From the NCBI GenBank assembly GCA_002471015.1, contig DKPB01000023.1, forward strand, positions 1 through 64,000: a stretch of 64,000 nt of DNA. The letters run 5' to 3'. This document shows, in pieces, positions 1 to 8,525 of this stretch; within the stretch, counting starts at the first letter, position 1; each line of letters opens with the position of its first letter. A program made the translations under genes and the position numbers. The stretch is from Stenotrophomonas sp. UBA7346 (GTDB taxonomy: Bacteria; Pseudomonadota; Gammaproteobacteria; Xanthomonadales; Xanthomonadaceae). The notes under the pieces were generated by a model. The model saw only the letters and a program-made list of their open reading frames with translations. It was not told the origin of the DNA and searched no databases.

Positions 1-93
1 TCATCGTCTACGAACTCCAGTCATCAGTGATACGGGCCGCACGCGCGGCAGTGTCAGGCAGATGGGGGTCGTAGATGCAATTTCAAGTGGAAC

Positions 94-116
94 GGCCCGC
101 TCAATTGGTGCGGGCC
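94..116 (-). terminator. Hairpin downstream of the leftmost gene, possible terminator
   Basis: A 7-bp perfect GC stem (94-100 with 110-116) with a 9-nt loop lies just past the stop of the membrane protein at 128. No clear T-run follows on the minus strand, so termination is only inferred. I see no gene in bases 1-127. Confidence 0.35.
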
Positions 117-127
117 CGGTTTGCAGC

Positions 128-1363
128 TCAGGGCTCCAGCGCTTCGAGCAGCACGATTTCGCCCGGCGCGAGATTGAAGTAAGCCTCGCCCGGGCCGCCG
201 AGCATACGTCGAATACGCAACCGCCCCTCCGCGTCCAGCCCCGCGAAGCGTCCTTCCGCGACGCCGCCCCGCTCGGTATGCGCGCGCACCAGCATGTTGT
301 CGTAGGTCGCTGGCTCGCGAAGCAGGCGCGCCATGGAGAAGCGCTTGCGCCGGTCGTGGCTGCGGACCGGTGGCGTACGAACCGGGGCCGGCTCGCGCGC
401 TTCGACGGGCTGCTCCACAGCGGGCGGCAACGGGGGATAGGCGTCATCCTCGACGCTCCAGCCTTCTGCACCCTTGCTCAACGCCAGCTGCAGGTGCGTC
501 GGGACGCCGTCCACGCGCGCCTCGACCGGCAGGCTGAACGCATGCTCGGCAAGCGGCAGTTGGCCGAGCGGGCTCGTCAGGGTCACATCGTGCGAGGCAT
601 GGCGACGCTGCAGGTAATCTTCGAGGACGTAGGCGATGGTGTCCGTCGAATCGACGGTGCGGTCGACCTGCCCATCGCGGTAGCGCAGCCGATCGGTGTA
701 GAGCTCGACTTCGCCGCTGAGGCTGGTCGCATACTGGGGCGGCAGCACCAGATGGAAACGACCCACCAGCCGGTTGGGCGCCTGCTCCGCCAGCACCAGA
801 TGCAGGGTGTAGCCATGCTGGATGACACGCGATTCCGGCAGATCGCGACCCGGCTCGAGCCAGGCGATGCGCACGGTCGGCAAAGGTCCCTCGTCATCGG
901 GCAGAATATCCAGGCGTAGCGCATCGGCTGGCGGTTCGCGCAGCTCGATGCGCACCTCCTGATTTGCGTAGAAGCCCGAGCCGGAACGCAGGCTGAGCAC
1001 GCCATCGATCAACTCGCCATGCTCGGGTCTGAAGGCTTGCCCGTTGAGCTGGCCGTGCAGCAGACCGCCCGGCTGCGCCGCCTCTGGCTGCGGCAGCCAT
1101 TCGAGAGCAAGGATGGCGTCGAGCTTTTCCGGCGCCCGGGCAGCCAGCATCGACAGCCCGACCACCAGCGGGATGATGCCCAAGCCGACGGTCAATACGG
1201 CCCGACGGGCAACCGACCAGTGGGCAAAGAGATAGGCCAGGGTGAACGGCGGCATCAGGCTACCGATGCCCCAGAACAGGCTGGTGCCAAAGGCGAGCGT
1301 GACCAGCCAGACCATGCCGGCGAGCATCAGCAGCAGGCCGGCGAGAATCAACAGAGCATCCAT
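128..1363 (-). CDS. Membrane-anchored protein of unknown function (Pseudomonas-type)
   Basis: A 411-residue protein. Hydrophobic helices fill roughly residues 1-75 and the rest is a soluble region rich in charged residues, with a proline-rich linker near 300-330. The C-terminal ~70 residues could form a small beta domain (segment around AEGRFAGLDAEGRLRIRR). I recognise no enzyme motif and give no function. It is the last of a run of minus-strand genes (thioesterases, DUF599, brnQ) that in my memory follow the suc genes in Pseudomonas. An inner-membrane location with a large soluble part is inferred from hydrophobicity only. Confidence 0.7.
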   Translation of the reverse strand: MDALLILAGLLLMLAGMVWLVTLAFGTSLFWGIGSLMPPFTLAYLFAHWSVARRAVLTVGLGIIPLVVGLSMLAARAPEKLDAILALEWLPQPEAAQPGGLLHGQLNGQAFRPEHGELIDGVLSLRSGSGFYANQEVRIELREPPADALRLDILPDDEGPLPTVRIAWLEPGRDLPESRVIQHGYTLHLVLAEQAPNRLVGRFHLVLPPQYATSLSGEVELYTDRLRYRDGQVDRTVDSTDTIAYVLEDYLQRRHASHDVTLTSPLGQLPLAEHAFSLPVEARVDGVPTHLQLALSKGAEGWSVEDDAYPPLPPAVEQPVEAREPAPVRTPPVRSHDRRKRFSMARLLREPATYDNMLVRAHTERGGVAEGRFAGLDAEGRLRIRRMLGGPGEAYFNLAPGEIVLLEALEP

Positions 1364-1419
1364 TCCGGCTCCTTGAAGCGGTGTCAGACGTCAGCTACCG
1401 CACGCCGACGGCCGCAGGA

Positions 1420-1866
1420 TCAGGCCTGGTCGATCTTGAAATGGCAACGGGCGGTGGCGATGGGTTCGGCCTGATGGGTCTGCCAGGCAGTGATCGCGAC
1501 ATTGGCGACCCGACGGCCCTGGCGCCAGACCTGGCAGGCGGCGAAAGTGTCACGATAGTGACCGGCGCGCAGATAATCTATCGAGAAGTCGATGATTTTC
1601 GGCAAATGTGGCGCCCCCATGAACATCAGCAAATGAAGCATCGCCGAATGCTCCATGAAACCCGCGATCACGCCGCCGTGAATCGCTGGCAGCATGGGAT
1701 TGCCGATGTTGTCCTGGTTCTGCGGCAGGCGGAACACCATCTCGTCTCCCAGACGCAGGCATTGCATGCCGATCAGCTTCGCGTAGGGCACCGACTCGAT
1801 CAGCGGCTCGTAATTGTTGGTCTCCAGCGCCTGGCGGACCATGGCATCGAAATCCACCCGAGTCAT
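1420..1866 (-). CDS. PaaI-like hot-dog fold thioesterase, downstream copy
   Basis: A 148-residue single hot-dog domain of the PaaI/YbgC-type acyl-CoA thioesterase superfamily. The hallmark helix segment is seen near residue 63 (AIHGGVIAGFMEHSA), where PaaI enzymes have HGG followed by an acidic residue. Such enzymes hydrolyse acyl- or aryl-CoA thioesters in the cytoplasm; the substrate here cannot be read from sequence. The start overlaps the stop of the next upstream thioesterase gene by four bases (ATGA, 1863-1866), so the two are probably translated together and may form a heteromer. The family call is firm, the substrate unknown. Confidence 0.85.
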   Translation of the reverse strand: MTRVDFDAMVRQALETNNYEPLIESVPYAKLIGMQCLRLGDEMVFRLPQNQDNIGNPMLPAIHGGVIAGFMEHSAMLHLLMFMGAPHLPKIIDFSIDYLRAGHYRDTFAACQVWRQGRRVANVAITAWQTHQAEPIATARCHFKIDQA

Positions 1867-2321
1867 GCCGCGCCCTCACCGCCGCGGCCGCCGGCCTGCT
1901 TGCCCATGCGCATGAAGGTGCCGACCACGTGCGCGATCGGCTCGTTGATGTCGCGCTGGTAGGCCACGCCCCGCGTGAAGATCACGTGCGGCGTCACTCG
2001 GTAGCATTCGGCGAAGCCGAACACGTCGTGACCCGGCTCGGCCGGGTGCATGTAATCGATACGCAGGTCGAGCGTCGGGCAGACCTCCAGTTCCGGCAAC
2101 GCGCAGGCGGTCGAGATGCCGCAGGTGGTGTCCATCAGCGTGGTGATCGCCCCGCCATGAATGCCGCCGGTCTCGGGATTGCCAATCAGGCTCTCGTTAT
2201 AGGGCAGGCGCAACGTCAGACCCTTGCTGTCAGCGTGCTCCACGCTGAGCCCGAGCACCTGGCAATGACGCAGAAAGGAAAGAAAGCGCTGAGTGCGCTC
2301 GAGAATCTGGCTGTCGCTCAT
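1863..2321 (-). CDS. PaaI-like hot-dog fold thioesterase, upstream copy
   Basis: A 152-residue hot-dog protein, paralogous in fold to its downstream neighbour. The PaaI motif is seen as GIHGGAITTLMDTTCG, with Asp as the probable catalytic acid. I chose the ATG at 2321 (MSDSQILERT) because the extension to 2369 adds residues atypical for the family. The ATGA overlap with the downstream copy suggests a translationally coupled pair. Likely cytoplasmic acyl-CoA thioesterase; substrate not predictable. Confidence 0.85.
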   Translation of the reverse strand: MSDSQILERTQRFLSFLRHCQVLGLSVEHADSKGLTLRLPYNESLIGNPETGGIHGGAITTLMDTTCGISTACALPELEVCPTLDLRIDYMHPAEPGHDVFGFAECYRVTPHVIFTRGVAYQRDINEPIAHVVGTFMRMGKQAGGRGGEGAA

Positions 2322-2378
2322 TCGATCTCTCGGCGATGGAATCGAGCCGGCCATGATACCGGGCGGCAAGGTTGCGCC

Positions 2379-3104
2379 CTACTCCCGGGACGTATCTCCG
2401 AGCGAAGTTGGCGTAAACACCATGACCTTCAGCACATCGGAATGGAACTCGCGGCGGTAGAGCACCAGCACCACGCCGGTGGTGACCGCCATGAAGAACC
2501 AGGGATTGATAAACCAGGCCAGCGTGGCCATGCCGAAATAGTAGGCACGCAGACCAAAGTTGAACTGGTTGGCAGCCATCGACAGCACGCGCGCCGCGCG
2601 CTCGGCGAATGCCTTGCGCTCGAGGTCATTGACGTTGCGCTCACCAGCCATCGGTGCCGACGCGACGAGGACCGCGCCGAAATTGTATTGGCGCATGCAC
2701 CAGCTGAAGGTGAAGAAGGCATAGACGAAGACCACGGCCAGGCCGAGCAGCTTGATTTCCGACAGCCCGCGGCTGACCGGCTGCGCGAGCGGCAGATCGG
2801 CGAGCAGGGAAACGGCGCGATCAGACGCGCCGAGCGCTGTGAGGATGCCTGCAAGGATGATCAGTGTGCTGGAGGCGAAGAACGAGGCGTTGCGCTCGAG
2901 ATTACCGATGACGTTGGCATCGGCAATCCGGTTGTCGCGCTGCAGCAGTCGCTGCATCCAGTCCTGGCGATAGAGATGCAGCACACTGGCCAGGCAGGCC
3001 GTGTCACGCCCGCGCCAGCTTGCGTAACGGGTATAGCCCACCCAGCAGACGACGAACCAGATGACCGCGGCGACGTCGGGCGTTAGCAGTTCGGTTAAGG
3101 CCAT
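2379..3104 (-). CDS. DUF599 family integral membrane protein
   Basis: A 241-residue protein with about four hydrophobic helices (near residues 8-25, 72-92, 115-138 and 190-220), matching the DUF599 family. Typical features include NxxRxxWM-like polar residues after the first helix (RQDWMQRLLQRDNRIADANV) and a conserved ANQFNFGLRAYYF stretch before the last helices. The ribosome site GAGGACAGG sits just upstream of the ATG. The family has no established biochemical role. Its place between brnQ and the thioesterases agrees with Pseudomonas gene order. Confidence 0.82.
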   Translation of the reverse strand: MALTELLTPDVAAVIWFVVCWVGYTRYASWRGRDTACLASVLHLYRQDWMQRLLQRDNRIADANVIGNLERNASFFASSTLIILAGILTALGASDRAVSLLADLPLAQPVSRGLSEIKLLGLAVVFVYAFFTFSWCMRQYNFGAVLVASAPMAGERNVNDLERKAFAERAARVLSMAANQFNFGLRAYYFGMATLAWFINPWFFMAVTTGVVLVLYRREFHSDVLKVMVFTPTSLGDTSRE

Positions 3105-3165
3105 GGCCTGTCCTCTTCAAACCTGACGCGATTATAGCCAGCTGCCATCTACCGCTGCGCTGCGC

Positions 3166-4473
3166 TCAGGCGCGCGCAGGAGCGGCCAGCAGGCGATCCG
3201 CGGCGGCCGCGAGCATCAGCGTGATGAGCGCCGGCAGCAGCCATCCCATGCTCTGCCCCGCCAGCGGGAGTTCACCGAAGAAGGCTGGCACTGCGTCACC
3301 GAAGCCGGCTGCCGCCATGCCATCGACGAAACCGAACACCAGGGTGACCGCCATCACCGGCATCATCACTCGGGCGGGCGAACGCCACAGCCGGTCGGCC
3401 AGGCTGAGCGCAACCAAGACGATCGCCAGCGGGTAAAGCCCTACCAGTACCGGGACCGAGACACTGATCAGCTGGGTCAATCCCTGATTGGCCACCAGCA
3501 GGCTGAACAGCGAGAAGGTGATCACCACGCTGCGGTAGGACACCGGCAGCAGGTTGCTGAAGAACTCACCGCACGCAGCCGTGAGCCCTACCGCCGTCGT
3601 CAGGCATGCGAGGGTGATGACTGCGGCGAGCAACAGGCTGCCAGTCGTGCCAAAGGTGTGCTGTACGTAGGTCGTGAGCACCTGCACGCCATTCTGTGCA
3701 TCGGCGGCGATGCCCTGGCTGGTTGCGCCCAGGTAGAACAACGCCAGATACACCGCCGAAAGCCCGACGGCGGCGATCACGCCGGCAATCATCGAATAGC
3801 GCGTCACCAGCGCCGCATCGGTCACCCCATGGTCGCGGATGGCAGTCGCGATGACGATGCCGAAAACCAGGGCGCCCAGCGTATCCATGGTCAGGTAGCC
3901 CTCGAGAAAGCCCTTGAGCATCGGCGCGCTGCGATAACTCTCGGCACTGACCCCAATCTCGCCGGCGGGAAGAAACAGCGCGGCGCCGCCAAGCAGGATC
4001 AGTGAAAGCAGCAGCACGGGAGTGATGATCTTGCCGACGTTCTCTACCAGGCGCCCGGGATTGAGCACCAGCACCAGCACCGCCGCAAAGAACAGCAGTG
4101 TGTAGATCAGCAAAGGCGTACCGCTGTCGCCGGTGAACGGGGCGATGCCCATTTCGAACGACACCACGGCGGTTCGCGGCGTCGCGAACAGCGGCCCGAT
4201 GGCCAGGTACACGGCTATCGCCAACAGCGTGCCGGCGAACCGACCCAGAGGCGCAGTCAGGCGGTCCATCCCGCCACCGACGCGAGCGAGCGCGACGACC
4301 GTCAGCAGCGGCAGGCCCACGCCTGTCAGCAGAAAGCCGGCTGCCGCCTGCCAGATATGTTCGCCTGCGGCCAGTCCGGCGCTGGGCGGGAAAATGATGT
4401 TGCCGGCGCCGAGAAACAGCGCAAAGGTCATGAAACCAAGGGCGACGAGGTCAAAGCCTTTCAAACGAGTCAT
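3166..4473 (-). CDS. brnQ: Branched-chain amino acid:cation symporter, BrnQ/BraB (LIVCS) family
   Basis: A 435-residue, highly hydrophobic protein with about 12 membrane helices. The LIVCS signature is seen at the N-terminus (MTFALFLGAGNIIFPPSAGL) and length fits the family (430-440). It should import leucine, isoleucine and valine with Na+ or H+ across the inner membrane. In Pseudomonas the braB carrier lies directly after sucD, as here, which is part of the evidence that the left part of the window is pseudomonad. It is separated from sucD by a strong terminator, so it is probably transcribed from its own promoter in the ~250-bp gap. Confidence 0.93.
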   Translation of the reverse strand: MTRLKGFDLVALGFMTFALFLGAGNIIFPPSAGLAAGEHIWQAAAGFLLTGVGLPLLTVVALARVGGGMDRLTAPLGRFAGTLLAIAVYLAIGPLFATPRTAVVSFEMGIAPFTGDSGTPLLIYTLLFFAAVLVLVLNPGRLVENVGKIITPVLLLSLILLGGAALFLPAGEIGVSAESYRSAPMLKGFLEGYLTMDTLGALVFGIVIATAIRDHGVTDAALVTRYSMIAGVIAAVGLSAVYLALFYLGATSQGIAADAQNGVQVLTTYVQHTFGTTGSLLLAAVITLACLTTAVGLTAACGEFFSNLLPVSYRSVVITFSLFSLLVANQGLTQLISVSVPVLVGLYPLAIVLVALSLADRLWRSPARVMMPVMAVTLVFGFVDGMAAAGFGDAVPAFFGELPLAGQSMGWLLPALITLMLAAAADRLLAAPARA

Positions 4474-4720
4474 GGGAAAACATTACCAGGGGAATGCGCC
4501 GCCGCCGCGCCAGCGAGCATGTTGCTCGAGCGATGGGCGATTCGGGACGACGGGAAACGGAAACGATGTGGGAATTTCTCCAGGGGTAAGGGAAATGTCA
4601 CCCGGCCGGTTGAGCCAGGCCGTGCGTGACACGCATCTCTCGTGAAGACGGCGCCATGATGGGAGGCGCGCATGATGCCATGATCGGCCGAGCATGCCGA
4701 CCGCTTTGTGCCCACAAACG

Positions 4721-4746
4721 AAAGGGCCACCCGAAGGTGGCCCTTT
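4721..4746 (-). terminator. Rho-independent terminator of the suc operon
   Basis: An 11-bp perfect stem (4721-4731 with 4736-4746) around a 4-nt loop starts 11 bases after the sucD stop codon. On the minus strand it ends in CCCTTTCG. The rest of the 4474-4720 gap before brnQ shows no gene. Confidence 0.85.
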
Positions 4747-4757
4747 CACGGCGCTGG

Positions 4758-5645
4758 TCAGGCGCCCTTCATTTCCCAACCTGTCACGTCAGCCAGGGCC
4801 TTGCCAATATCGGCCAGCGAACGCACCGTTCGCACGCCCGCGTCCTGCAGCGCAGCGAACTTTTCCTCCGCCGTGCCCTTGCCTCCGGAGATGATCGCTC
4901 CGGCATGCCCCATTCGCTTGCCCGCCGGTGCGGTAACGCCCGCGATGTACGACACCACCGGCTTTGTCACGTTGGCCTTGATGAAGGCCGCCGCCTCTTC
5001 CTCGGCCGAACCACCGATCTCGCCGATCATGACGATTGCCTCGGTCTGAGGGTCGTTCTGGAAAAGCTCCAGGATGTCGATGAAGCTCGAGCCGGGAATC
5101 GGATCGCCACCAATGCCGACACAGGTGGACTGGCCGAAGCCCGCATCGGTCGTCTGCTTGACCGCCTCGTAGGTCAGCGTGCCCGAACGCGAAACGATGC
5201 CTACCTTGCCCGGCTGGTGGATGTGCCCGGGCTGAATGCCGATCTTGCATTCGCCCGGGGTGATTACACCTGGGCAGTTCGGACCGATCAGACGCACACC
5301 GAGCTCATCGCACTTGATCTTGACCTCCAGCATATCCAGCGTCGGGATGCCTTCGGTGATGCATACGATCAGCTTGATGCCGCCAAACGCGGCTTCGAGG
5401 ATCGAGTCCTTGCAGAAAGGTGCCGGTACGTAGATTACCGAGGCGTCGGCGCCGGTGGCTTCCACGGCTTCCTTGACCGTATTGAACACCGGCAGACCAA
5501 GATGCATGGTGCCGCCCTTGCCGGGCGTCACCCCACCGACCATGCGCGTGCCATAGGCGATGGCCTGCTCGGAGTGGAAGGTTCCTTGTGAGCCGGTAAA
5601 GCCTTGGCAGATGACCTTGGTGTCCTTGTTGATCAGAATGCTCAT
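4758..5645 (-). CDS. sucD: Succinyl-CoA synthetase alpha subunit (ADP/GDP-forming)
   Basis: A 295-residue subunit that carries the CoA-binding Rossmann domain (QGFTGSQGTFHSEQAI near residues 15-30) and the phosphorylated active-site histidine (GHAGAIISGGKG near 245). With SucC it converts succinyl-CoA to succinate while making ATP or GTP in the TCA cycle. Its ATG overlaps the sucC stop by four bases (ATGA at 5642-5645), so the two subunits are translationally coupled. Full length, and very like Pseudomonas SucD as I remember it. Confidence 0.97.
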   Translation of the reverse strand: MSILINKDTKVICQGFTGSQGTFHSEQAIAYGTRMVGGVTPGKGGTMHLGLPVFNTVKEAVEATGADASVIYVPAPFCKDSILEAAFGGIKLIVCITEGIPTLDMLEVKIKCDELGVRLIGPNCPGVITPGECKIGIQPGHIHQPGKVGIVSRSGTLTYEAVKQTTDAGFGQSTCVGIGGDPIPGSSFIDILELFQNDPQTEAIVMIGEIGGSAEEEAAAFIKANVTKPVVSYIAGVTAPAGKRMGHAGAIISGGKGTAEEKFAALQDAGVRTVRSLADIGKALADVTGWEMKGA

Positions 5646-6811
5646 TGCTTGCCCTCCGCGGCTTTGACTACCTGAATGGCCGCATCGGTCAGGCTCTGCG
5701 CCCCGATGATGTTCAGCCCGCTCTCGCTCAGCATCTTCGCGCCCAGCTCGGCGTTGTTGCCCTCCAGGCGCACGACCACGGGTACCTTGACCCCTACTTC
5801 GCGCACTGCACCGATGATCCCCTCGGCGATCATGTCGCAGCGCACGATACCGCCGAAAATGTTCACCAGCACTGCGGCGACATTGCTATCCGAGAGAATG
5901 ATCTTGAACGCTTCGGTAACGCGCTCTTCCGTTGCGCCACCGCCGACATCGAGGAAGTTCGCCGGACGACCGCCGTGCAGGTTGACGATGTCCATGGTCC
6001 CCATCGCCAGGCCGGCACCGTTGACCATGCAACCGATGTTGCCGTCGAGCGCGACGTAATTGAGTTCCCACTTGGCCGCATGCGCCTCGCGTGGGTCGTC
6101 CTGGGAAGGGTCGGCCATGTCGCGCAGCTTCGGCTGTCGATAGATGGCGTTGCCGTCGATATTGAGCTTGGCGTCAAGGCAATGCAGGTTGCCATCTTTC
6201 TTGATGACCAGCGGATTGACCTCTAGCAGGGCCAGATCGTAGTCCTGAAACAGCTTGGCCAGGCCAACGAAGATGTGGACGAACTGCTTCACCTGATCGC
6301 CCTTGAGCCCGAGCTGGAATGCCAGCTCCCGTGCCTGGAAGGGCTGCGCGCCGACCAACGGATCGATGGTGGCCTTGAGAATCTTCTCCGGAGTGTCGTG
6401 TGCGACCTTCTCGATGTCCACGCCGCCCTCGGTGGATGCCATGAACACGATACGGCGGCTCGAGCGGTCCACGACTGCACCCAGGTAGAGTTCCTTGTCG
6501 ATATCGGTAGCCGCCTCAACCAGGATCTTGCTGACCGGCTGGCCATTGGCATCGGTCTGGTAGGTCACCAGCCGCTTGTCCAACCACTGCTGGGCGAACG
6601 CACGCGCCTCGTCTTTGCTGCGTACCAGCTTGACACCACCGGCCTTGCCGCGACCACCGGCATGGACCTGAGCCTTGACCACCCACTCGGTGCCCCCGAT
6701 CTTGTCACAGGCTTCGGCGGCCTCCTTCGGGCTGTCTACCGCGTAGCCTTTCGACACCGGCAATCCATATTCTGCAAACAGCTGCTTACCTTGGTACTCG
6801 TGAAGATTCAT
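5642..6811 (-). CDS. sucC: Succinyl-CoA synthetase beta subunit
   Basis: A 389-residue ATP-grasp subunit. The N-terminus MNLHEYQGKQLFAEYG is the family norm and fixes the start at 6811. A longer reading frame to 6838 adds residues not seen in homologues. The glycine-rich nucleotide-binding stretch is seen near residues 45-55 (AGGRGKAGGVKL), and the C-terminal ligase domain includes VNIFGGIVRCD. It pairs with SucD. Upstream lies a 179-bp gap holding the lpd terminator. Confidence 0.97.
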   Translation of the reverse strand: MNLHEYQGKQLFAEYGLPVSKGYAVDSPKEAAEACDKIGGTEWVVKAQVHAGGRGKAGGVKLVRSKDEARAFAQQWLDKRLVTYQTDANGQPVSKILVEAATDIDKELYLGAVVDRSSRRIVFMASTEGGVDIEKVAHDTPEKILKATIDPLVGAQPFQARELAFQLGLKGDQVKQFVHIFVGLAKLFQDYDLALLEVNPLVIKKDGNLHCLDAKLNIDGNAIYRQPKLRDMADPSQDDPREAHAAKWELNYVALDGNIGCMVNGAGLAMGTMDIVNLHGGRPANFLDVGGGATEERVTEAFKIILSDSNVAAVLVNIFGGIVRCDMIAEGIIGAVREVGVKVPVVVRLEGNNAELGAKMLSESGLNIIGAQSLTDAAIQVVKAAEGKQ

Positions 6812-6939
6812 GCTTCTTACCGTTATCAGGTACCGCATTTAAGCAGGGCGTTGCCCTGCCCCCTTCAAGTCCCTGAAAACTATCGCCGATACCTTTCAAG
6901 GACCTGATTGCTCATGAAAACATCCTACTTTAGTCAAAG

Positions 6940-6974
6940 AAAAGCCCGGCGTGTTCAGAACAGGCCGGGCTTTT
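6940..6974 (-). terminator. Rho-independent terminator after lpd
   Basis: An 11-bp perfect stem (6940-6950 with 6964-6974) with a 13-nt loop and a T-rich exit on the minus strand lies 16 bases past the lpd stop. It probably limits read-through into sucC, so sucCD may have its own promoter or depend on partial read-through. Confidence 0.82.
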
Positions 6975-6990
6975 GTACCACGCGATTCGC

Positions 6991-8427
6991 TTAGCGCTTC
7001 TTGCGATTCGCGATGTGAATGGCGTGGCCATTTACTGCCAGCGCAGCCTCATGCAAGGCCTCGGACATAGTCGGGTGCGAGAACACCATCATGCCGAGAT
7101 CTTCGGCACTGGTGCCGAATTCCATGCCGATTGCACCTTGCTGTACCAGCTCCGCGGCAGCCGGCCCCATCACGTGGACACCCAGAACACGATCGGTCTT
7201 GGCATCGGCGATGACCTTGACCAGACCGGCGGTATCGTTGGCGGCCATGGCGCGACCACTGGCAGCGAACGGGAATACACCGACGTTCACCTCGACGCCT
7301 TCGGCCTTCAGCGCCTGCTCGGACTTGCCGACCCATGCGATTTCCGGGTGCGTGTAGATCACCGACGGGATCAGGTCGTAGTTCATCTGAGTCTTGTGAC
7401 CGGCAATGCGCTCGGCAACCATCACGCCCTCTTCGGAGGCCTTGTGCGCAAGCATGGCGCCACGCACCACGTCGCCGATAGCGTATACACCCGGCACATT
7501 GGTCGCGCATTGATCGTCGACATAGATGAAGCCGCGCTCGTCAAGCGTAACTTCCGAGTCGGCAGCCAGCAGATCGGCAGTCACCGGACGACGGCCGACC
7601 GCAACGATCAGCTTGTCGAAGGTCTGCTGCTGCTCGCCTTCGGCGTTGGTGTAGCTGACGGTGACCTGGTCGCCCTTGATCTCGGTGCCGGTAACGCGCG
7701 CGCCGAGCAGAATGTTCAGACCCTGCTTGGACAGTACCTTGAAGGCTTCCTTGGCGATCTGCTCATCAGCCGCCGGCAGGAACTTGTCCATTGCTTCGAT
7801 GACGGTGACTTCGGCACCCAGACGGGCCCAGACCGAACCGAGTTCGAGGCCGATGACGCCCGCACCGATCACACCGAGCTTGCCGGGAACAGTCTGGAAG
7901 TCCAGGGCGCCGGTAGAGTCGACGATGATCTTCTGGTCCACCGGTGCCGGCGGAATGTTCACCGGGGTCGAACCCGAGGCGAGGATGACATTCTCGGCCG
8001 CCAGCGTTTGCACGCTGCCGTCGGTACCCGTGACTTCGACCTGCTTGCCGGCCAGCAGCTTGCCGTGGCCTTCGAAGACGGTCACGCCGTTGGCCTTCAT
8101 CAGCGCCGAAACGCCGCCGGTCAGGTTCTTCACGATCTGGTCCTTGCGCGCGACCATGGTCGGCACGTCCATCTTGACCTCGCCGGTCGAGATGCCGTGA
8201 ACATCGAAACTGGCATGCGCCTCGTGATACTTGTAGGAGCTATCCAGCAGTGCCTTGGACGGGATGCACCCAACGTTCAGACAGGTCCCGCCGAGCGCGA
8301 GCTTGCCGTCCTTGCCCTTGTACTTTTCGATGCAGGCAGTCTTCAGGCCCAGCTGCGCGGCGCGGATAGCGGCGACATAGCCACCAGGGCCCGCACCGAT
8401 GACGATGACGTCGAATTTCTCGCTCAT
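6991..8427 (-). CDS. lpd: Dihydrolipoyl dehydrogenase (E3)
   Basis: A 478-residue flavoenzyme, the length of Pseudomonas LpdG. It has an FAD fold (IVIGAGPGGYVAAIRAAQLG), the redox disulfide GGTCLNVGCIPSK, the NAD-binding motif (GVIGAGVIGLELGSVW) and the C-terminal catalytic pair HPTMSEALHEA. It reoxidises the lipoyl arms of the 2-oxoglutarate dehydrogenase complex and passes electrons to NAD+. The start at 8427 has an AGGA site six bases upstream. It follows sucB after a 98-bp gap with a hairpin. Confidence 0.96.
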   Translation of the reverse strand: MSEKFDVIVIGAGPGGYVAAIRAAQLGLKTACIEKYKGKDGKLALGGTCLNVGCIPSKALLDSSYKYHEAHASFDVHGISTGEVKMDVPTMVARKDQIVKNLTGGVSALMKANGVTVFEGHGKLLAGKQVEVTGTDGSVQTLAAENVILASGSTPVNIPPAPVDQKIIVDSTGALDFQTVPGKLGVIGAGVIGLELGSVWARLGAEVTVIEAMDKFLPAADEQIAKEAFKVLSKQGLNILLGARVTGTEIKGDQVTVSYTNAEGEQQQTFDKLIVAVGRRPVTADLLAADSEVTLDERGFIYVDDQCATNVPGVYAIGDVVRGAMLAHKASEEGVMVAERIAGHKTQMNYDLIPSVIYTHPEIAWVGKSEQALKAEGVEVNVGVFPFAASGRAMAANDTAGLVKVIADAKTDRVLGVHVMGPAAAELVQQGAIGMEFGTSAEDLGMMVFSHPTMSEALHEAALAVNGHAIHIANRKKR

Positions 8428-8459
8428 TACCAATCCTCTTTCCTAAGCGGCAAACGAAA

Positions 8460-8519
8460 AGCCACGAGCCGCAAGCGGTGCCGGGTATATCACCAGCTGA
8501 CCGCCCACCGCCCGTGGCT
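8460..8519 (-). terminator. Hairpin between sucB and lpd, possible attenuator
   Basis: A 7-bp outer stem (8460-8466 with 8513-8519) encloses a smaller GCCGC/GCGGT hairpin. On the minus strand it exits into TTTTCGTTT. It could terminate part of the sucAB transcripts. The GCCGCAAGCGG-type motif resembles short repeats common between Pseudomonas genes, from memory. Confidence 0.45.
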
Positions 8520-8525
8520 GCCTTG